Assembly (NCBI GenBank): GCA_041725895.1
Contig: JBGRQA010000001.1
Span: 1 to 64,000, forward strand
From: JBGRQA01 sp041725895
Lineage (GTDB): Bacteria; Bacteroidota; Bacteroidia; Bacteroidales; Marinifilaceae
DNA length: 64,000 nt
Direction of reading: 5' to 3'
The translations under genes were made by a program, and so were the position numbers. Positions within the stretch are counted from its first letter, which is position 1. Each line of letters begins with the position of its first letter. This document shows positions 25,700 through 34,914 of this stretch, one piece after another. Below the pieces are notes generated by a model, which was not told the origin of the DNA, ran no database searches, and saw only the letters and a program-made list of their open reading frames with translations.

Positions 25700-25721
25700 T
25701 GTAAAATATTTTAGGGTTGCC

Positions 25722-25751
25722 CAAATTTAGGAGAATCCTTTGGATTTCAAA
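25722..25751 (-). promoter_or_regulatory. Promoter of the glycosyltransferase-ECF sigma operon
   Basis: Minus strand TTTG (25748-25751), 18 bp, TAAATTTG (25722-25729), about 23 bp ahead of the start codon. Confidence 0.6.
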
Positions 25752-26178
25752 ATCTGCTACCCCACTGTTTGCGGGAGATTAATCCGAAAATGGGTTGTAA
25801 TTGACTGATTGTTTAAGCGTAGTTTTATTGTTTAAAACGAAGATGCTTTGCAAAAAGGATTTTTCAGGATTGATACTTTAGAATCTTTTTGAGGATATAA
25901 ATCATGTTACGGAACAACAGAAAGGGGATTGTAATTTAAAAGGGGAGGTTTTCGTTGGCTGTTTTTTCCTCCTTTTCAACACTTCATGGGGATCTGTATT
26001 TAAAATATAGAGAGTTAAATGATTTTATAATTATCTTTGCCTCCTGTTAAAAATTAATCAGAGCCCAAACGACAAACACTACGAAGCTTTTCAGATATTG
26101 TTTTGCTGGGAGAAAGTGTTGGTCGGTATAGAGCGGAACATTTGTGATTGAAAGCCTTCTGATTGAAAAAAAATAAGA
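25752..26178 (+). promoter_or_regulatory. Divergent intergenic region with the tgt promoter
   Basis: The -7 element TATCTTTG at 26032-26039 is an exact match and gives tgt a leader of about 130 nt. I tried to see a preQ1 riboswitch in this leader and did not find its hairpin/A-rich tail pattern. Otherwise no gene or repeat is recognised. Confidence 0.5.
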
Positions 26179-27309
26179 ATGGAATTTAAGTTATTAAATA
26201 AAGATCCGAAATCCGGAGCACGTACAGGAAAGTTAACAACTGATCATGGGGAGATTCAAACTCCTATTTTTATGCCTGTAGGAACTCTTGGTTCGGTGAA
26301 GGGAGTGCATCAGAGAGAATTGCGAGAAGATGTTGATGCGGAAATTATTCTGGGAAATACTTATCACTTGTACTTACGACCTGGATTGGAGATCATGGAG
26401 CAGGCCGGTGGTTTGCACAAATTTAATGGTTGGGATCGTCCGATATTAACAGATAGTGGTGGATTTCAGGTGTTCTCTTTGGCCGATAACCGGAAGCTGA
26501 CGGAAGAGGGAGCTATGTTTCGTTCCCATATTGACGGATCGAAGCATTTCTTTACCCCCGAAAATGTGATGGATATTCAGCGTACCATTGGGGCCGATAT
26601 TATTATGGCCTTTGACGAATGTCCTCCGGGAACGGCTACCTATGAATATGCAAAAAATTCCCTGGGATTAACCCAACGTTGGTTAGAGCGATGTGTGAAG
26701 CGATTTGATGAAACCGAGCCTAAGTACGGATATTCCCAAACTCTTTTTCCTATTGTGCAGGGGTGTGTTTACAAGGACCTTCGGATAAAGGCGGCTGAAC
26801 ACGCTGCAGCATTGGATAGGGAAGGGTATGCCATTGGTGGTTTGGCCGTGGGAGAACCTGTAGAGGATATGTATTCCATGATTGAGGTAGTGAACGAAGT
26901 GCTGCCTGAAGATAAACCCCGCTATTTGATGGGAGTGGGTACTCCTGTGAATATTCTGGAGGCTATTTCGCGTGGAGTGGATATGTTTGATTGTGTAATG
27001 CCAACCCGTAATGGTAGAAATGGAATGATTTTTACTCAGAATGGGATCATTAATATCAAAAATAAAAAATGGGCGAATGATTTTTCACCCATTGATCCGG
27101 ACGGAACGTCATTTGTTGATCAACATTACACCAAGGCTTATGTACGTCACCTGATTCATTCCAAAGAATTGTTGGGAGCCCAAATTTGTAGTATTCACAA
27201 TTTGGCTTTCTACCTATGGCTGGTGCGTGAAGCGAGAGTGCAAATCAATCAAGGGACTTTTGCCAGTTGGAAAGATGTGATGGTGAAGCGATTGGCTACT
27301 CGTTTGTAG
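26179..27309 (+). CDS. tgt: tRNA-guanine(34) transglycosylase (queuine tRNA-ribosyltransferase)
   Basis: 376 aa TIM-barrel enzyme that exchanges guanine-34 of tRNAs with GUN anticodons for a queuosine precursor. Active-site segments are visible: LTDSGGFQVFSL with the catalytic Asp near residue 93, MAFDECPPG, and the nucleophile region GVDMFDCVMPTRNGRNG. The canonical zinc site (CxCxxC...H) near residue 310 is absent: the corresponding stretch reads FSPIDPDGTSFVDQHYTKAY with no cysteine. From memory, Bacteroides homologues share this loss. lptG follows after 128 bp, a common neighbourhood in the phylum. Confidence 0.96.
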   Translation: MEFKLLNKDPKSGARTGKLTTDHGEIQTPIFMPVGTLGSVKGVHQRELREDVDAEIILGNTYHLYLRPGLEIMEQAGGLHKFNGWDRPILTDSGGFQVFSLADNRKLTEEGAMFRSHIDGSKHFFTPENVMDIQRTIGADIIMAFDECPPGTATYEYAKNSLGLTQRWLERCVKRFDETEPKYGYSQTLFPIVQGCVYKDLRIKAAEHAAALDREGYAIGGLAVGEPVEDMYSMIEVVNEVLPEDKPRYLMGVGTPVNILEAISRGVDMFDCVMPTRNGRNGMIFTQNGIINIKNKKWANDFSPIDPDGTSFVDQHYTKAYVRHLIHSKELLGAQICSIHNLAFYLWLVREARVQINQGTFASWKDVMVKRLATRL

Positions 27310-27436
27310 CGTTAAAAATGCTTAAAAATGTGATGTTGCTTCGGGAAGTGGGATGGATATTCTAAGAATATATTTTACTTTTATTGTTTCAAAGATTCCT
27401 TTATTCAATTAAAGGAACCAAATTTAAGTTCAGGTT

Positions 27437-28513
27437 TTGGGAAAAATTGATTTCTATATTATTCGAAAGTTTTTAGGAACGTTCTTTTTTGCGATTTTGC
27501 TAATTGTGAGTATTTCAATGGTATTTGATTTCTCAGAGCATATTGATGAATTTATTGAAAAAGATGCTCCTGTTAAGGCGATTATTTTCGATTACTATTT
27601 TAATTTCATTCCTTATTTTGCCAACCTGTTTAGTGCATTGTTTACCTTCATTGCAGTGATCTTTTTCACTTCCAAAATGGCTTATGATACCGAGATCATT
27701 GCCATTTTAAGTAGTGGGGTAAGTTTTCGCAGAATGATGTTGCCCTACTTTGTGTCGGCGCTGATAATCGGTGGTTTCTCTTTTTTACTTACTAACTATA
27801 TCATCCCACCGGCGAATAAGGAGCGATTAAAGTTTACGGATACCTATATCAAAAAGAAATTTCGCAATAAGGAACGCAATATTCATCGTCAGATTCATCC
27901 TGGTACCTATATTTATATGAGTAGCTACGAAACCTCCAATAATACAGGCTATAAGTTTACTTTGGAGGAGTTTGATGGGAAGACTTTGAAGTCGAAATTG
28001 ACCTCACGCTCAATTAGATGGGATAAAAACAAGGAGAAATGGGTAATAAATAATTACCACATTCGTAATATAGAAGGTGATAAGGAGTCTTTTGAGAGTG
28101 GATTAAAGAAGGATACAACTTTAAATTTTGGGCCGGAGGAATTTAGTACCCGGACCAACATTGTTGAAGCGATGAATTATCATCAATTAAATGATTTTAT
28201 TGAGGAGCAGAAATTAAGGGGGGATAGCAATATTGAAGCATACCTGATTGAAAAATATAAGCGCCTGGCCAATCCTTTTTCAACCTTTATTCTTACGTTG
28301 ATTGGAGCTTCTCTTGCTTCCCGAAAAGTTAGAGGAGGAATGGGCTTGCATTTGGGGGTTGGATTGACTCTCAGTTTTACTTATATCTTGTTCATGCAAA
28401 TTTCAACAGTTTTTGCTACTAGTGGGAGTATGAATCCCTTACTGGCTGTATGGTTGCCTAATATTGTATTTGCGATAATATCTATTTATCTCTACCAAAA
28501 GGCCCCTAAGTAG
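27437..28513 (+). CDS. lptG: LptF/LptG-family permease
   Basis: 358 aa. Inner-membrane permease subunit of the lipopolysaccharide transporter (YjgP/YjgQ family), with three helices at the N-terminus (residues 10-30, 50-75, 95-120), a periplasmic beta-domain (130-265) and three C-terminal helices. FSEHIDEFIEKDAP near residue 30 and ANPFSTFILTLIGASLASRK near residue 275 are typical. The only in-frame start that fits is TTG at 27437: the frame has a stop at 27425 and no ATG before the first helix. Whether it is LptF or LptG is uncertain. Confidence 0.88.
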   Translation: MGKIDFYIIRKFLGTFFFAILLIVSISMVFDFSEHIDEFIEKDAPVKAIIFDYYFNFIPYFANLFSALFTFIAVIFFTSKMAYDTEIIAILSSGVSFRRMMLPYFVSALIIGGFSFLLTNYIIPPANKERLKFTDTYIKKKFRNKERNIHRQIHPGTYIYMSSYETSNNTGYKFTLEEFDGKTLKSKLTSRSIRWDKNKEKWVINNYHIRNIEGDKESFESGLKKDTTLNFGPEEFSTRTNIVEAMNYHQLNDFIEEQKLRGDSNIEAYLIEKYKRLANPFSTFILTLIGASLASRKVRGGMGLHLGVGLTLSFTYILFMQISTVFATSGSMNPLLAVWLPNIVFAIISIYLYQKAPK

Positions 28514-28713
28514 AATCATTTTAAATAACAATTCCGAGAAATAGTTGATTTTCAGGCAAAAAGCTTTTGTGTTTTTGGTCTGAAAATAGTGGATTTACCC
28601 GTGAAAATTTTTTTCTAGCGCAAAAATTAGTAACGTTGTATCTTGGAATTTTAAGTTTTTGGCTGAAATCCATGTAGAATGGACTTTATATTTTTTAACT
28701 AAATGTACGTATT

Positions 28714-30258
28714 ATGTCATTGAAACGAAACATTCTTGATCTCCGCAAGAGAAAAGAGAAAGTGCAGATGGGTGGTGGTGAAAAAGCCATTCAGAAGCAG
28801 GTTGCAATGGGAAAATTGACTGCAAGAGAAAGAGTCACTTCCATTTTGGATGAGGATTCTTTCCATGAATATGATCTTTTTGTTGAGCACGAGGCACGCG
28901 ACTTCGGTATGGACAAAAAGCAACTTCACGGAGATGGTGTTATCATTGGTACCGGTACTATTTACGGAGAGCCTGTTTGTATTTTTGCACAGGATTTTAC
29001 TGTTGCTGGTGGTTCTTTGGGATTGATGCACGCTCGTAAGATTACCAAGATCATGGATCACGCATTGAAAATGCGCGTACCTTTGATCGGTATCAACGAT
29101 TCCGGAGGAGCTCGTATTCAGGAAGGTGTTAACTCTTTGGCTGGTTATGGAGAAATTTTCTTCCGTAACACTTTGGCTTCAGGAGTTATTCCTCAGTTGT
29201 CTGTTATTCTTGGTCCTTGTGCCGGGGGTGCTGTTTATTCTCCTGCACTAACTGACTTTGTATTCGTTGTGGAAAACATTTCCAAGATGTTCATCACCGG
29301 TCCTGAGGTAATCAAGACTGTATTAGGTGAAGAAATTTCCATGGAAGAGCTTGGTGGTGCGAAAGTTCACAGTGAAATTACCGGTAATGCACACTTCTAT
29401 GCTTTGAGCGAACAGGAATGTTTCGAGCAAATCAAGAAGTTGCTGACCTTTATTCCTTGGCATAATGGGAAAAAAGCGAAAGCTTTCCCTCCTAAGCCTC
29501 CAAAACCAGAGTACAAGATTGAGGAAATTGTTCCTGTTGATCCAACTCAACCTTACGATATTCGTGACGTTATTAAGGCAATTGCCGATGATTCTGATTT
29601 CTTCGAAATCATGGAGAACTTTGCACGTAACATCGTAATTGGTTTCGGTAGAATGAATGGTGATACTGTAGGTTTTGTTGCAAACCAGCCTAAAGTATTG
29701 GCCGGTGTATTGGATTGCGATTCTTCCGATAAGGCGGCTCGTTTTATCCGTTATTGTAACGCCTTTAACATTCCTATCGTAACTCTTGAGGATATGCCAG
29801 GTTACTTGCCAGGTGTTGACCAGGAGCACATGGGGGTTATTCGTCACGGTGCTAAGATTCTTTACGCATACAGTGAAGCTACTGTACCTAAGATTACTGT
29901 GATTATCCGTAAAGCTTACGGTGGAGGTTACATTGCGATGAACTCCCGTCACATGAAGGCTGATTTCATGTTTGCATGGCCAACTGCTGAAATTGCAGTA
30001 ATGGGACCTGAAGGAGCTGCTAACATTATCTTTAGAAAAGAGATTGCTGAAGCAGAGAATCCTGATGAGATGCGTAAGTTAAAAGTTGCAGAATACAAGG
30101 AGAAGTTTGCTAATCCATATGTAGCGGCAGCTAAAGGATACATCGATACTGTGATTGAACCTGAGGAAACTCGTGCTATGTTGCTTCACTCTATTGAAGT
30201 GTCAAGTAATAAAGTAGACCGTAGACCTGAAAAGAAACACGGAATTCCTCCATTCTAA
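28714..30258 (+). CDS. Acyl-CoA carboxylase carboxyltransferase subunit (MmdA/PccB family)
   Basis: 514 aa. Biotin-dependent carboxyltransferase of the crotonase fold, which moves carboxyl groups between carboxybiotin and an acyl-CoA such as propionyl-/methylmalonyl-CoA. The N-half oxyanion motif GGSLGLMHARKI and the GGAVYSPALTDF segment, and the C-half DMPGYLPGVDQE and KAYGGGYIAMNSRHM, are all present. Codon use suggests strong expression. A biotin carrier gene follows after 12 bp. Without a neighbouring biotin carboxylase or a membrane decarboxylase beta subunit, propionyl-CoA carboxylase and methylmalonyl-CoA decarboxylase remain equally possible. Confidence 0.93.
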   Translation: MSLKRNILDLRKRKEKVQMGGGEKAIQKQVAMGKLTARERVTSILDEDSFHEYDLFVEHEARDFGMDKKQLHGDGVIIGTGTIYGEPVCIFAQDFTVAGGSLGLMHARKITKIMDHALKMRVPLIGINDSGGARIQEGVNSLAGYGEIFFRNTLASGVIPQLSVILGPCAGGAVYSPALTDFVFVVENISKMFITGPEVIKTVLGEEISMEELGGAKVHSEITGNAHFYALSEQECFEQIKKLLTFIPWHNGKKAKAFPPKPPKPEYKIEEIVPVDPTQPYDIRDVIKAIADDSDFFEIMENFARNIVIGFGRMNGDTVGFVANQPKVLAGVLDCDSSDKAARFIRYCNAFNIPIVTLEDMPGYLPGVDQEHMGVIRHGAKILYAYSEATVPKITVIIRKAYGGGYIAMNSRHMKADFMFAWPTAEIAVMGPEGAANIIFRKEIAEAENPDEMRKLKVAEYKEKFANPYVAAAKGYIDTVIEPEETRAMLLHSIEVSSNKVDRRPEKKHGIPPF

Positions 30259-30270
30259 AAACTGACTGCT

Positions 30271-30582
30271 ATGCAAGACAATTTTAAAGAAATCAACATT
30301 AATGGTACTCTGTATAAAACAGAGTTAACCAAAAAGTTTGAAGGTCGGACAAATTGGGAAGCTCCAAATCCCAAGAAGATGTCTTCCTTTATTCCTGGGA
30401 CCATTGTTGAGATTTTCATTAAAGAAGGGCAGGAGGTTAAAGCAGGTGAAAAACTGCTGATTCTGGAAGCAATGAAGATGAAGAATCTGATTGCCATGCC
30501 TTTTGATGGAAAAATCAAAAAGGTCTATGTTCAGGAGGGAGAGAAGGTGCCGAACCGTCATCTGATGATTGAAATTGAATAA
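30271..30582 (+). CDS. Biotin carboxyl carrier protein subunit
   Basis: 103 aa. The C-terminal 70 residues form a biotinyl domain with the biotinylation motif EAMKM (lysine near residue 72), preceded by SSFIPGTIVEIFIKEGQEV and followed by GKIKKVYVQEGEKV. The N-terminal 30 residues are a short extension. It is translationally close to the carboxyltransferase gene and carries the carboxybiotin used by it. Confidence 0.95.
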   Translation: MQDNFKEININGTLYKTELTKKFEGRTNWEAPNPKKMSSFIPGTIVEIFIKEGQEVKAGEKLLILEAMKMKNLIAMPFDGKIKKVYVQEGEKVPNRHLMIEIE

Positions 30583-30596
30583 GCTATTCAATATAT

Positions 30597-30633
30597 AAAA
30601 AAAAGAGGTTTCCGTTGGGAACCTCTTTTTTTT
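30597..30633 (+). terminator. Terminator of the carboxyltransferase operon
   Basis: Stem AAAAGAGGTTTCC/GGGAACCTCTTTT with a GTT loop followed by a long T run. Confidence 0.9.
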
Positions 30634-30683
30634 ATTCAATGTTTTGGGTAATCGAGACAAGTCGGGCAATTCAGATTATCTTC

Positions 30684-31508
30684 TTATAGTTTTCCCTTCC
30701 ACGTAAAATGTTTTTGGAGAGTTGGAGAAGCCTCCGGTTCTTTGTCAAAGATGCCGTAGATTGTAGATCCACTGCCCGACATGGCCGCGTACAGGGCACC
30801 ACTCGCATAAATTTCCTCTTTAATTTTCTTTAGTTCGGGATGTTTTGGGAAAATGCTTTCCTCAAAGTCATTGATTATTTTTCCTTCCCACTCTTTTATT
30901 GGAAGTTGGATTAGGTCAAGCAAGGAGGCTTCAGGTTGATGAGGACGGATGTTGGCGTAGGCTTCAGCTGTGCTTACGGCAATATCAGGTTTGATCATCA
31001 ATATAAAGTAGTTGTTTAAATCTAGGGTGACAGGTTTAAACAGTTCTCCTCTTCCGTAGGCAAAAGTAGGTTGGTTGCGAATAAAAAAGGAACAGTCACT
31101 TCCCAGCTTGCTGGCATATTCTTCCTGTTTTTCCACAGGGATGTTTAAGTTGTAAGCTTCATTCAGGGAAGTAATCATGAAGGCTGCATCGGCGGATCCG
31201 CCTCCTAAGCCTGCTCCAAAGGGGATATTCTTGTGCAAATGAATTTGCAGGGCGGGGAGTTGATAATCTTTACGAATGAGCTCGTAGGCTTTGATTACAA
31301 TGTTTTCTTCATCCGCGACTTCCACGGAAATACCTGAGTTGTGAAATGTGTAGGGTTTGTTGGGATTGGGGGCCGAAAGATTTGTGAATTCAAGCGCATC
31401 GCATATTGAAACAGGATAGAATATGGTTTCCAGATTGTGAAAACCATCTTTGCGTTTTTCGGTAATATTCAATCCGATATTTATCTTTGCATTTGGAAAA
31501 CAGAGCAC
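30684..31508 (-). CDS. ispE: 4-diphosphocytidyl-2-C-methyl-D-erythritol kinase
   Basis: 274 aa from the chosen GTG. GHMP kinase of the MEP isoprenoid pathway. Seen: PNAKINIGLNITEKRKDGFH at the N-terminus, the phosphate loop PFGAGLGGGSADAAF and MSGSGSTIYG near the C-terminus. The frame is open to an ATG at 31547, but a -7 element (31545-31552) overlaps that ATG, so it would not be transcribed; GTG at 31508 gives the N-terminus MLCFPNAKIN, matching homologues. Divergent to dnaB. Confidence 0.94.
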   Translation of the reverse strand: MLCFPNAKINIGLNITEKRKDGFHNLETIFYPVSICDALEFTNLSAPNPNKPYTFHNSGISVEVADEENIVIKAYELIRKDYQLPALQIHLHKNIPFGAGLGGGSADAAFMITSLNEAYNLNIPVEKQEEYASKLGSDCSFFIRNQPTFAYGRGELFKPVTLDLNNYFILMIKPDIAVSTAEAYANIRPHQPEASLLDLIQLPIKEWEGKIINDFEESIFPKHPELKKIKEEIYASGALYAAMSGSGSTIYGIFDKEPEASPTLQKHFTWKGKL

Positions 31509-31544
31509 AATATATTGGTTTAGGAATTTATTACTATTAGTCCT

Positions 31545-31552
31545 CAAAAATA
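31545..31552 (-). promoter_or_regulatory. -7 promoter element of ispE
   Basis: Minus strand TATTTTTG, exact consensus; it overlaps the upstream ATG at 31547 and so argues for the GTG start at 31508. Confidence 0.5.
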
Positions 31553-31581
31553 GTGCATTTATAATTTCTTAAAAACTCAAA

Positions 31582-31612
31582 TTAGTTTTTTAATTTTCTA
31601 TCTTTATCTTTG
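31582..31612 (+). promoter_or_regulatory. Promoter of dnaB
   Basis: TTAG (31582-31585), 19 bp, TATCTTTG (31605-31612; exact -7 element). The -33 box is one base off TTTG. It leaves a leader of about 90 nt before dnaB. Confidence 0.55.
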
Positions 31613-31712
31613 CATGTCACTTTTCTGAATGCCTTGTTATTGCTTTACTATAAGCATAATATGTATTTGTGTTATTTGTGAATATCGATAATAGTAATTG
31701 AATTTTTAAGCT

Positions 31713-33260
31713 ATGGCTGGAGATAAACCCTTCAATAAAAAGTCAACTCAAAAAATAAACCTTGAATACGGAAAGGTTCCTCCTCAGGCAGTCGACCTGG
31801 AGGAAGCTGTTTTGGGGGCCCTAATGTTGGAGAAGGAGGCTTTGATTACTGTTGGAGATATTCTTAAAGCGGATAGTTTCTACAAGGATTCCCATCAAAA
31901 AATATACAAGGCGATCCAAACACTTTCCATTAATGAAGATCCTGTTGACTTGCTTACGGTTAGCGAGGAGCTGAAGCGAATGGGAGTATTGGAAGAAGTG
32001 GGTGGACCATTTTATATCACCCAGTTGACCAATCGTGTTGCTTCTGCAGCCCATATCGAATTTCACGCTCGTATTATTGCTCAAAAGCACATTCAGCGGG
32101 AGTTGATTCGGGTTTCCTCCGAGATTCAGTCTCAGGCTTTTGATGACAGTGTGGATGTAGCCGATCTACTCGATCGCGCGCAGCAGGATGTTTTCGAAAT
32201 CGCAGAAGGAAATATAAAAAAGGAATCCTCCCATATTCGTCCTTTGGCGGATGAGGTGATCAACCAGATCCTGGAAGCCGGTAAGCGTCCTGATGGTTTA
32301 AGTGGTGTGCCCTCCGGATTTACAGCGTTGGACCGGATTACTTCCGGTTGGCAAAAATCTGATCTGGTAATTGTTGCGGCGCGTCCTTCCATGGGGAAAA
32401 CAGCTTTCGTTCTTTCCATGACTCGAAATATGGCAGTGGAACACAAAGCACCCATTGCTCTTTTCTCTCTGGAGATGGGAGGCGATCAGTTGGTGAAGCG
32501 TTTGATCTCCAGTGAAACGGAATTGGGGTCTGAGAAGTTGAGAAGCGGGCGCCTGGAGGATTTTGAGTGGGAGCAATTGAACGTGAAGATCAAAGATTTG
32601 GTGGAAGCTCCAATTTATGTGGATGATACCCCAGGTTTGTCAATCTATGAGTTGCGATCGAAATGTCGTCGCTTGAAAGCCAAATATGATATTTCCTGTG
32701 TGATTATTGACTACCTTCAGTTGATGACTGCTGGTGCAGATATGCGAGGAAATCGTGAGCAGGAGGTGAGTTTGATCTCTCGTCAGTTGAAAATTATTGC
32801 TAAGGAGCTGGATATACCGGTTATTGCACTTTCTCAGTTGAACCGTGGTGTGGAACAACGTACCGGGGATGCCAAGAAGCCGATGCTGTCCGACCTTCGT
32901 GAGTCAGGAGCGATTGAGCAGGATGCGGATATGGTGTTGTTTATTCACCGTCCCGAGCGTTATGGGATTACAGAAGATGCAGAGGGAAATTCACTGATTG
33001 GTATTGCGGATATTATCATTGCCAAACACCGTAATGGTGCTGTAGGTGAAATTCAGTTGCGTTTCCGCAATCAGCTGGCTCGATTTATGGATCTTGAGGA
33101 GGAGGAGCTTTCTCCTTTTATCGATCAAAATCAAGAGGGAGGTGGACAAACTTTTAGTAGTCGTATGAATGAGGAGCCCGGAGGTTCTCCATCGGGTTTT
33201 GATGATTTCAATGCCGGATTAACTGCTGGTTCCGATTTTGATGATGCTCCGCCCTTTTAG
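31713..33260 (+). CDS. dnaB: Replicative DNA helicase DnaB
   Basis: 515 aa, hexameric 5'-to-3' helicase of the replication fork. The N-terminal domain (VPPQAVDLEEAVLGALMLE) is followed by the RecA-like motor with Walker A ARPSMGKT (about residue 225), Walker B CVIIDYLQLM, ALSQLNRGVEQR and DLRESGAIEQDADMV. The C-terminus carries a G/S/D-rich tail of some 40 residues. No intein interrupts it. Confidence 0.97.
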   Translation: MAGDKPFNKKSTQKINLEYGKVPPQAVDLEEAVLGALMLEKEALITVGDILKADSFYKDSHQKIYKAIQTLSINEDPVDLLTVSEELKRMGVLEEVGGPFYITQLTNRVASAAHIEFHARIIAQKHIQRELIRVSSEIQSQAFDDSVDVADLLDRAQQDVFEIAEGNIKKESSHIRPLADEVINQILEAGKRPDGLSGVPSGFTALDRITSGWQKSDLVIVAARPSMGKTAFVLSMTRNMAVEHKAPIALFSLEMGGDQLVKRLISSETELGSEKLRSGRLEDFEWEQLNVKIKDLVEAPIYVDDTPGLSIYELRSKCRRLKAKYDISCVIIDYLQLMTAGADMRGNREQEVSLISRQLKIIAKELDIPVIALSQLNRGVEQRTGDAKKPMLSDLRESGAIEQDADMVLFIHRPERYGITEDAEGNSLIGIADIIIAKHRNGAVGEIQLRFRNQLARFMDLEEEELSPFIDQNQEGGGQTFSSRMNEEPGGSPSGFDDFNAGLTAGSDFDDAPPF

Positions 33261-33395
33261 TAAATTGCCTTTAGGGTGATGGATAGGTGTTTTGAAATTC
33301 TTTTGAGTGGCGATACGTGTTGGTTTCGTATCATAGTAGGTTGAGGTAGACAGGGATTTCTTGGAAAAGAGTGATTGTATAAAACCTTGATTCGT

Positions 33396-34694
33396 ATGAA
33401 TGCGATGATTCAAAATATTCGGTTGATAAAACCAGCTTCTCTTTTTACACTACTGTTGTGTTTCTTTTTGCTGAATGGATTTGCTGTTCGTTCTGCTTCT
33501 CTGTTGATTCCCATGGATGAAAATCAGCAGAATCATCTGAAAGCTTATGGCGTGGCTTACTGGACGCTTCAGCATCAGTTGGATATCCATTGGCTTTTGA
33601 ATTACCGGGGAGGAAGCTTCCTGCTGCCTTATACCGATGAAATAAGGGGAGAATGTACCGTTCGTGGAGTGAGCTTTGAGGTATTGGCAGATTCTCGTGT
33701 GAGTGCCCTGTTTGATGAAATAGGTCAGGCCGTGGTGAATATGGATGCTGTGAAACTTGAAAAGCCTCCAATGATTGCTGTGTACTCCCCCAAGGGGAAG
33801 AAACCCTGGGATGATGCTGTTACTCTCGCTTTGAGTTATGCTGAAATTCCTTACGATGTGGTGTATGACAAGGAGCTAATGGATGGAGTCTTGTCCTCCT
33901 ACGATTGGTTGCATTTGCATCATGAGGATTTTACCGGTCAGTATGGCAAGTTTTATGGTTCCTATCGGCACATGCAATGGTATAAAGATGAGGTGCGGTC
34001 GAATCAGGAGATGGCCCATCACTACGGAATTCAGAAGGTTTCGGAGTTAAAAAGGGCCGTGGCACTTAAAATTCGGGAATTTGTTACCCGGGGAGGATTC
34101 CTTTTTGCGATGTGTTCAGCTACGGATTCTTATGATATTGCCCTAGCTGCCGAGCATCTGGATATTTGTGAAACTATGTTTGATGGGGATCCGGCTGATC
34201 CACAAATGCAGGAGAAACTTGATTTTTCCAATACCTTTGCTTTTCAGAATTTTAAGCTGGAGAAGAATCCCTTTGTTTATGAATTCTCTAATATTGATGC
34301 AACTCTAAGCCGAAAAGTGAAGCGAGATGAGGATTATTTCTCGCTCTTTGAATTTTCGGCCAAATGGGACCCGGTTCCCACCATGCTCTGTCAGAATCAC
34401 CGAAATATGATCAAAGGGTTTATGGGGCAGACTACTGCTTTTAAACGGGAAGTTATTAAACCCAATGTTTTGGTGATGGGAGAGAATAAAGCTGCAGGAG
34501 AAGCCCGGTACATTCATGGTATATTCGGAAAGGGAACCTGGACCTTTTATGGTGGTCACGATCCGGAGGATTACCAGCACCTGGTGGGCGATCCACCAAC
34601 CAACCTGGATTTGCATAAAAACTCTCCTGGTTATCGATTGATTCTGAATAATGTTCTGTTTCCTGCTGCAAAGAAAAAGAAGAGAAAGACTTGA
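33396..34694 (+). CDS. Secreted protein of the Bacteroidota 'asparagine synthetase B'-like annotation family
   Basis: 432 aa with an N-terminal signal peptide (hydrophobic stretch SLFTLLLCFFLLNGFA). The body has an amidotransferase-like flavour (IAVYSPKGKKPWDDAVTLAL, VTRGGFLFAMCSATDSYDIA, FYGGHDPEDYQHLVGDPPT) but none of the motifs of a true asparagine synthetase, despite the name such proteins often receive. The frame begins with TTG at 33375; the ATG at 33396 gives a better signal peptide. Function unknown; it follows dnaB after 135 bp. Confidence 0.75.
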   Translation: MNAMIQNIRLIKPASLFTLLLCFFLLNGFAVRSASLLIPMDENQQNHLKAYGVAYWTLQHQLDIHWLLNYRGGSFLLPYTDEIRGECTVRGVSFEVLADSRVSALFDEIGQAVVNMDAVKLEKPPMIAVYSPKGKKPWDDAVTLALSYAEIPYDVVYDKELMDGVLSSYDWLHLHHEDFTGQYGKFYGSYRHMQWYKDEVRSNQEMAHHYGIQKVSELKRAVALKIREFVTRGGFLFAMCSATDSYDIALAAEHLDICETMFDGDPADPQMQEKLDFSNTFAFQNFKLEKNPFVYEFSNIDATLSRKVKRDEDYFSLFEFSAKWDPVPTMLCQNHRNMIKGFMGQTTAFKREVIKPNVLVMGENKAAGEARYIHGIFGKGTWTFYGGHDPEDYQHLVGDPPTNLDLHKNSPGYRLILNNVLFPAAKKKKRKT

Positions 34695-34880
34695 TTTTTG
34701 GGGCCAAAGATGTCTTCCATTGTATTTTTGTTCCTAAAATTCTGTTGAATAGGCCCTGACGAACCTTCTTTTCTTAGTTCAGGCAAATTGTCTTCTATCC
34801 GGTATCCTATTCTGTAATTTGAGTTGATCTGCGGAATTTGTGGTGGAATTTTCTTCGCAATAAATTGCTACGGAGAATAC

Positions 34881-34914
34881 AAAAAAAAGGATTGCGCCCC
34901 TAACGCAATCCTTT
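34881..34914 (-). terminator. Terminator of the candidate small RNA
   Basis: Minus-strand 11-bp perfect stem AAAGGATTGCG/CGCAATCCTTT with a 7-nt loop followed by eight T residues in total. No minus-strand protein gene ends nearby (the next one ends at 35221), so its partner is the RNA. Confidence 0.85.

Noticed and set aside
26047..26178. preQ1 riboswitch in the tgt leader
   Set aside because: The leader is long enough, but the hairpin followed by an A-rich tail typical of preQ1 aptamers is not visible.
33396..34694. Asparagine synthetase B
   Set aside because: Homologues often carry this name, but neither the N-terminal glutaminase cysteine nor the synthetase SGGxDS motif is present, and a signal peptide argues against it.
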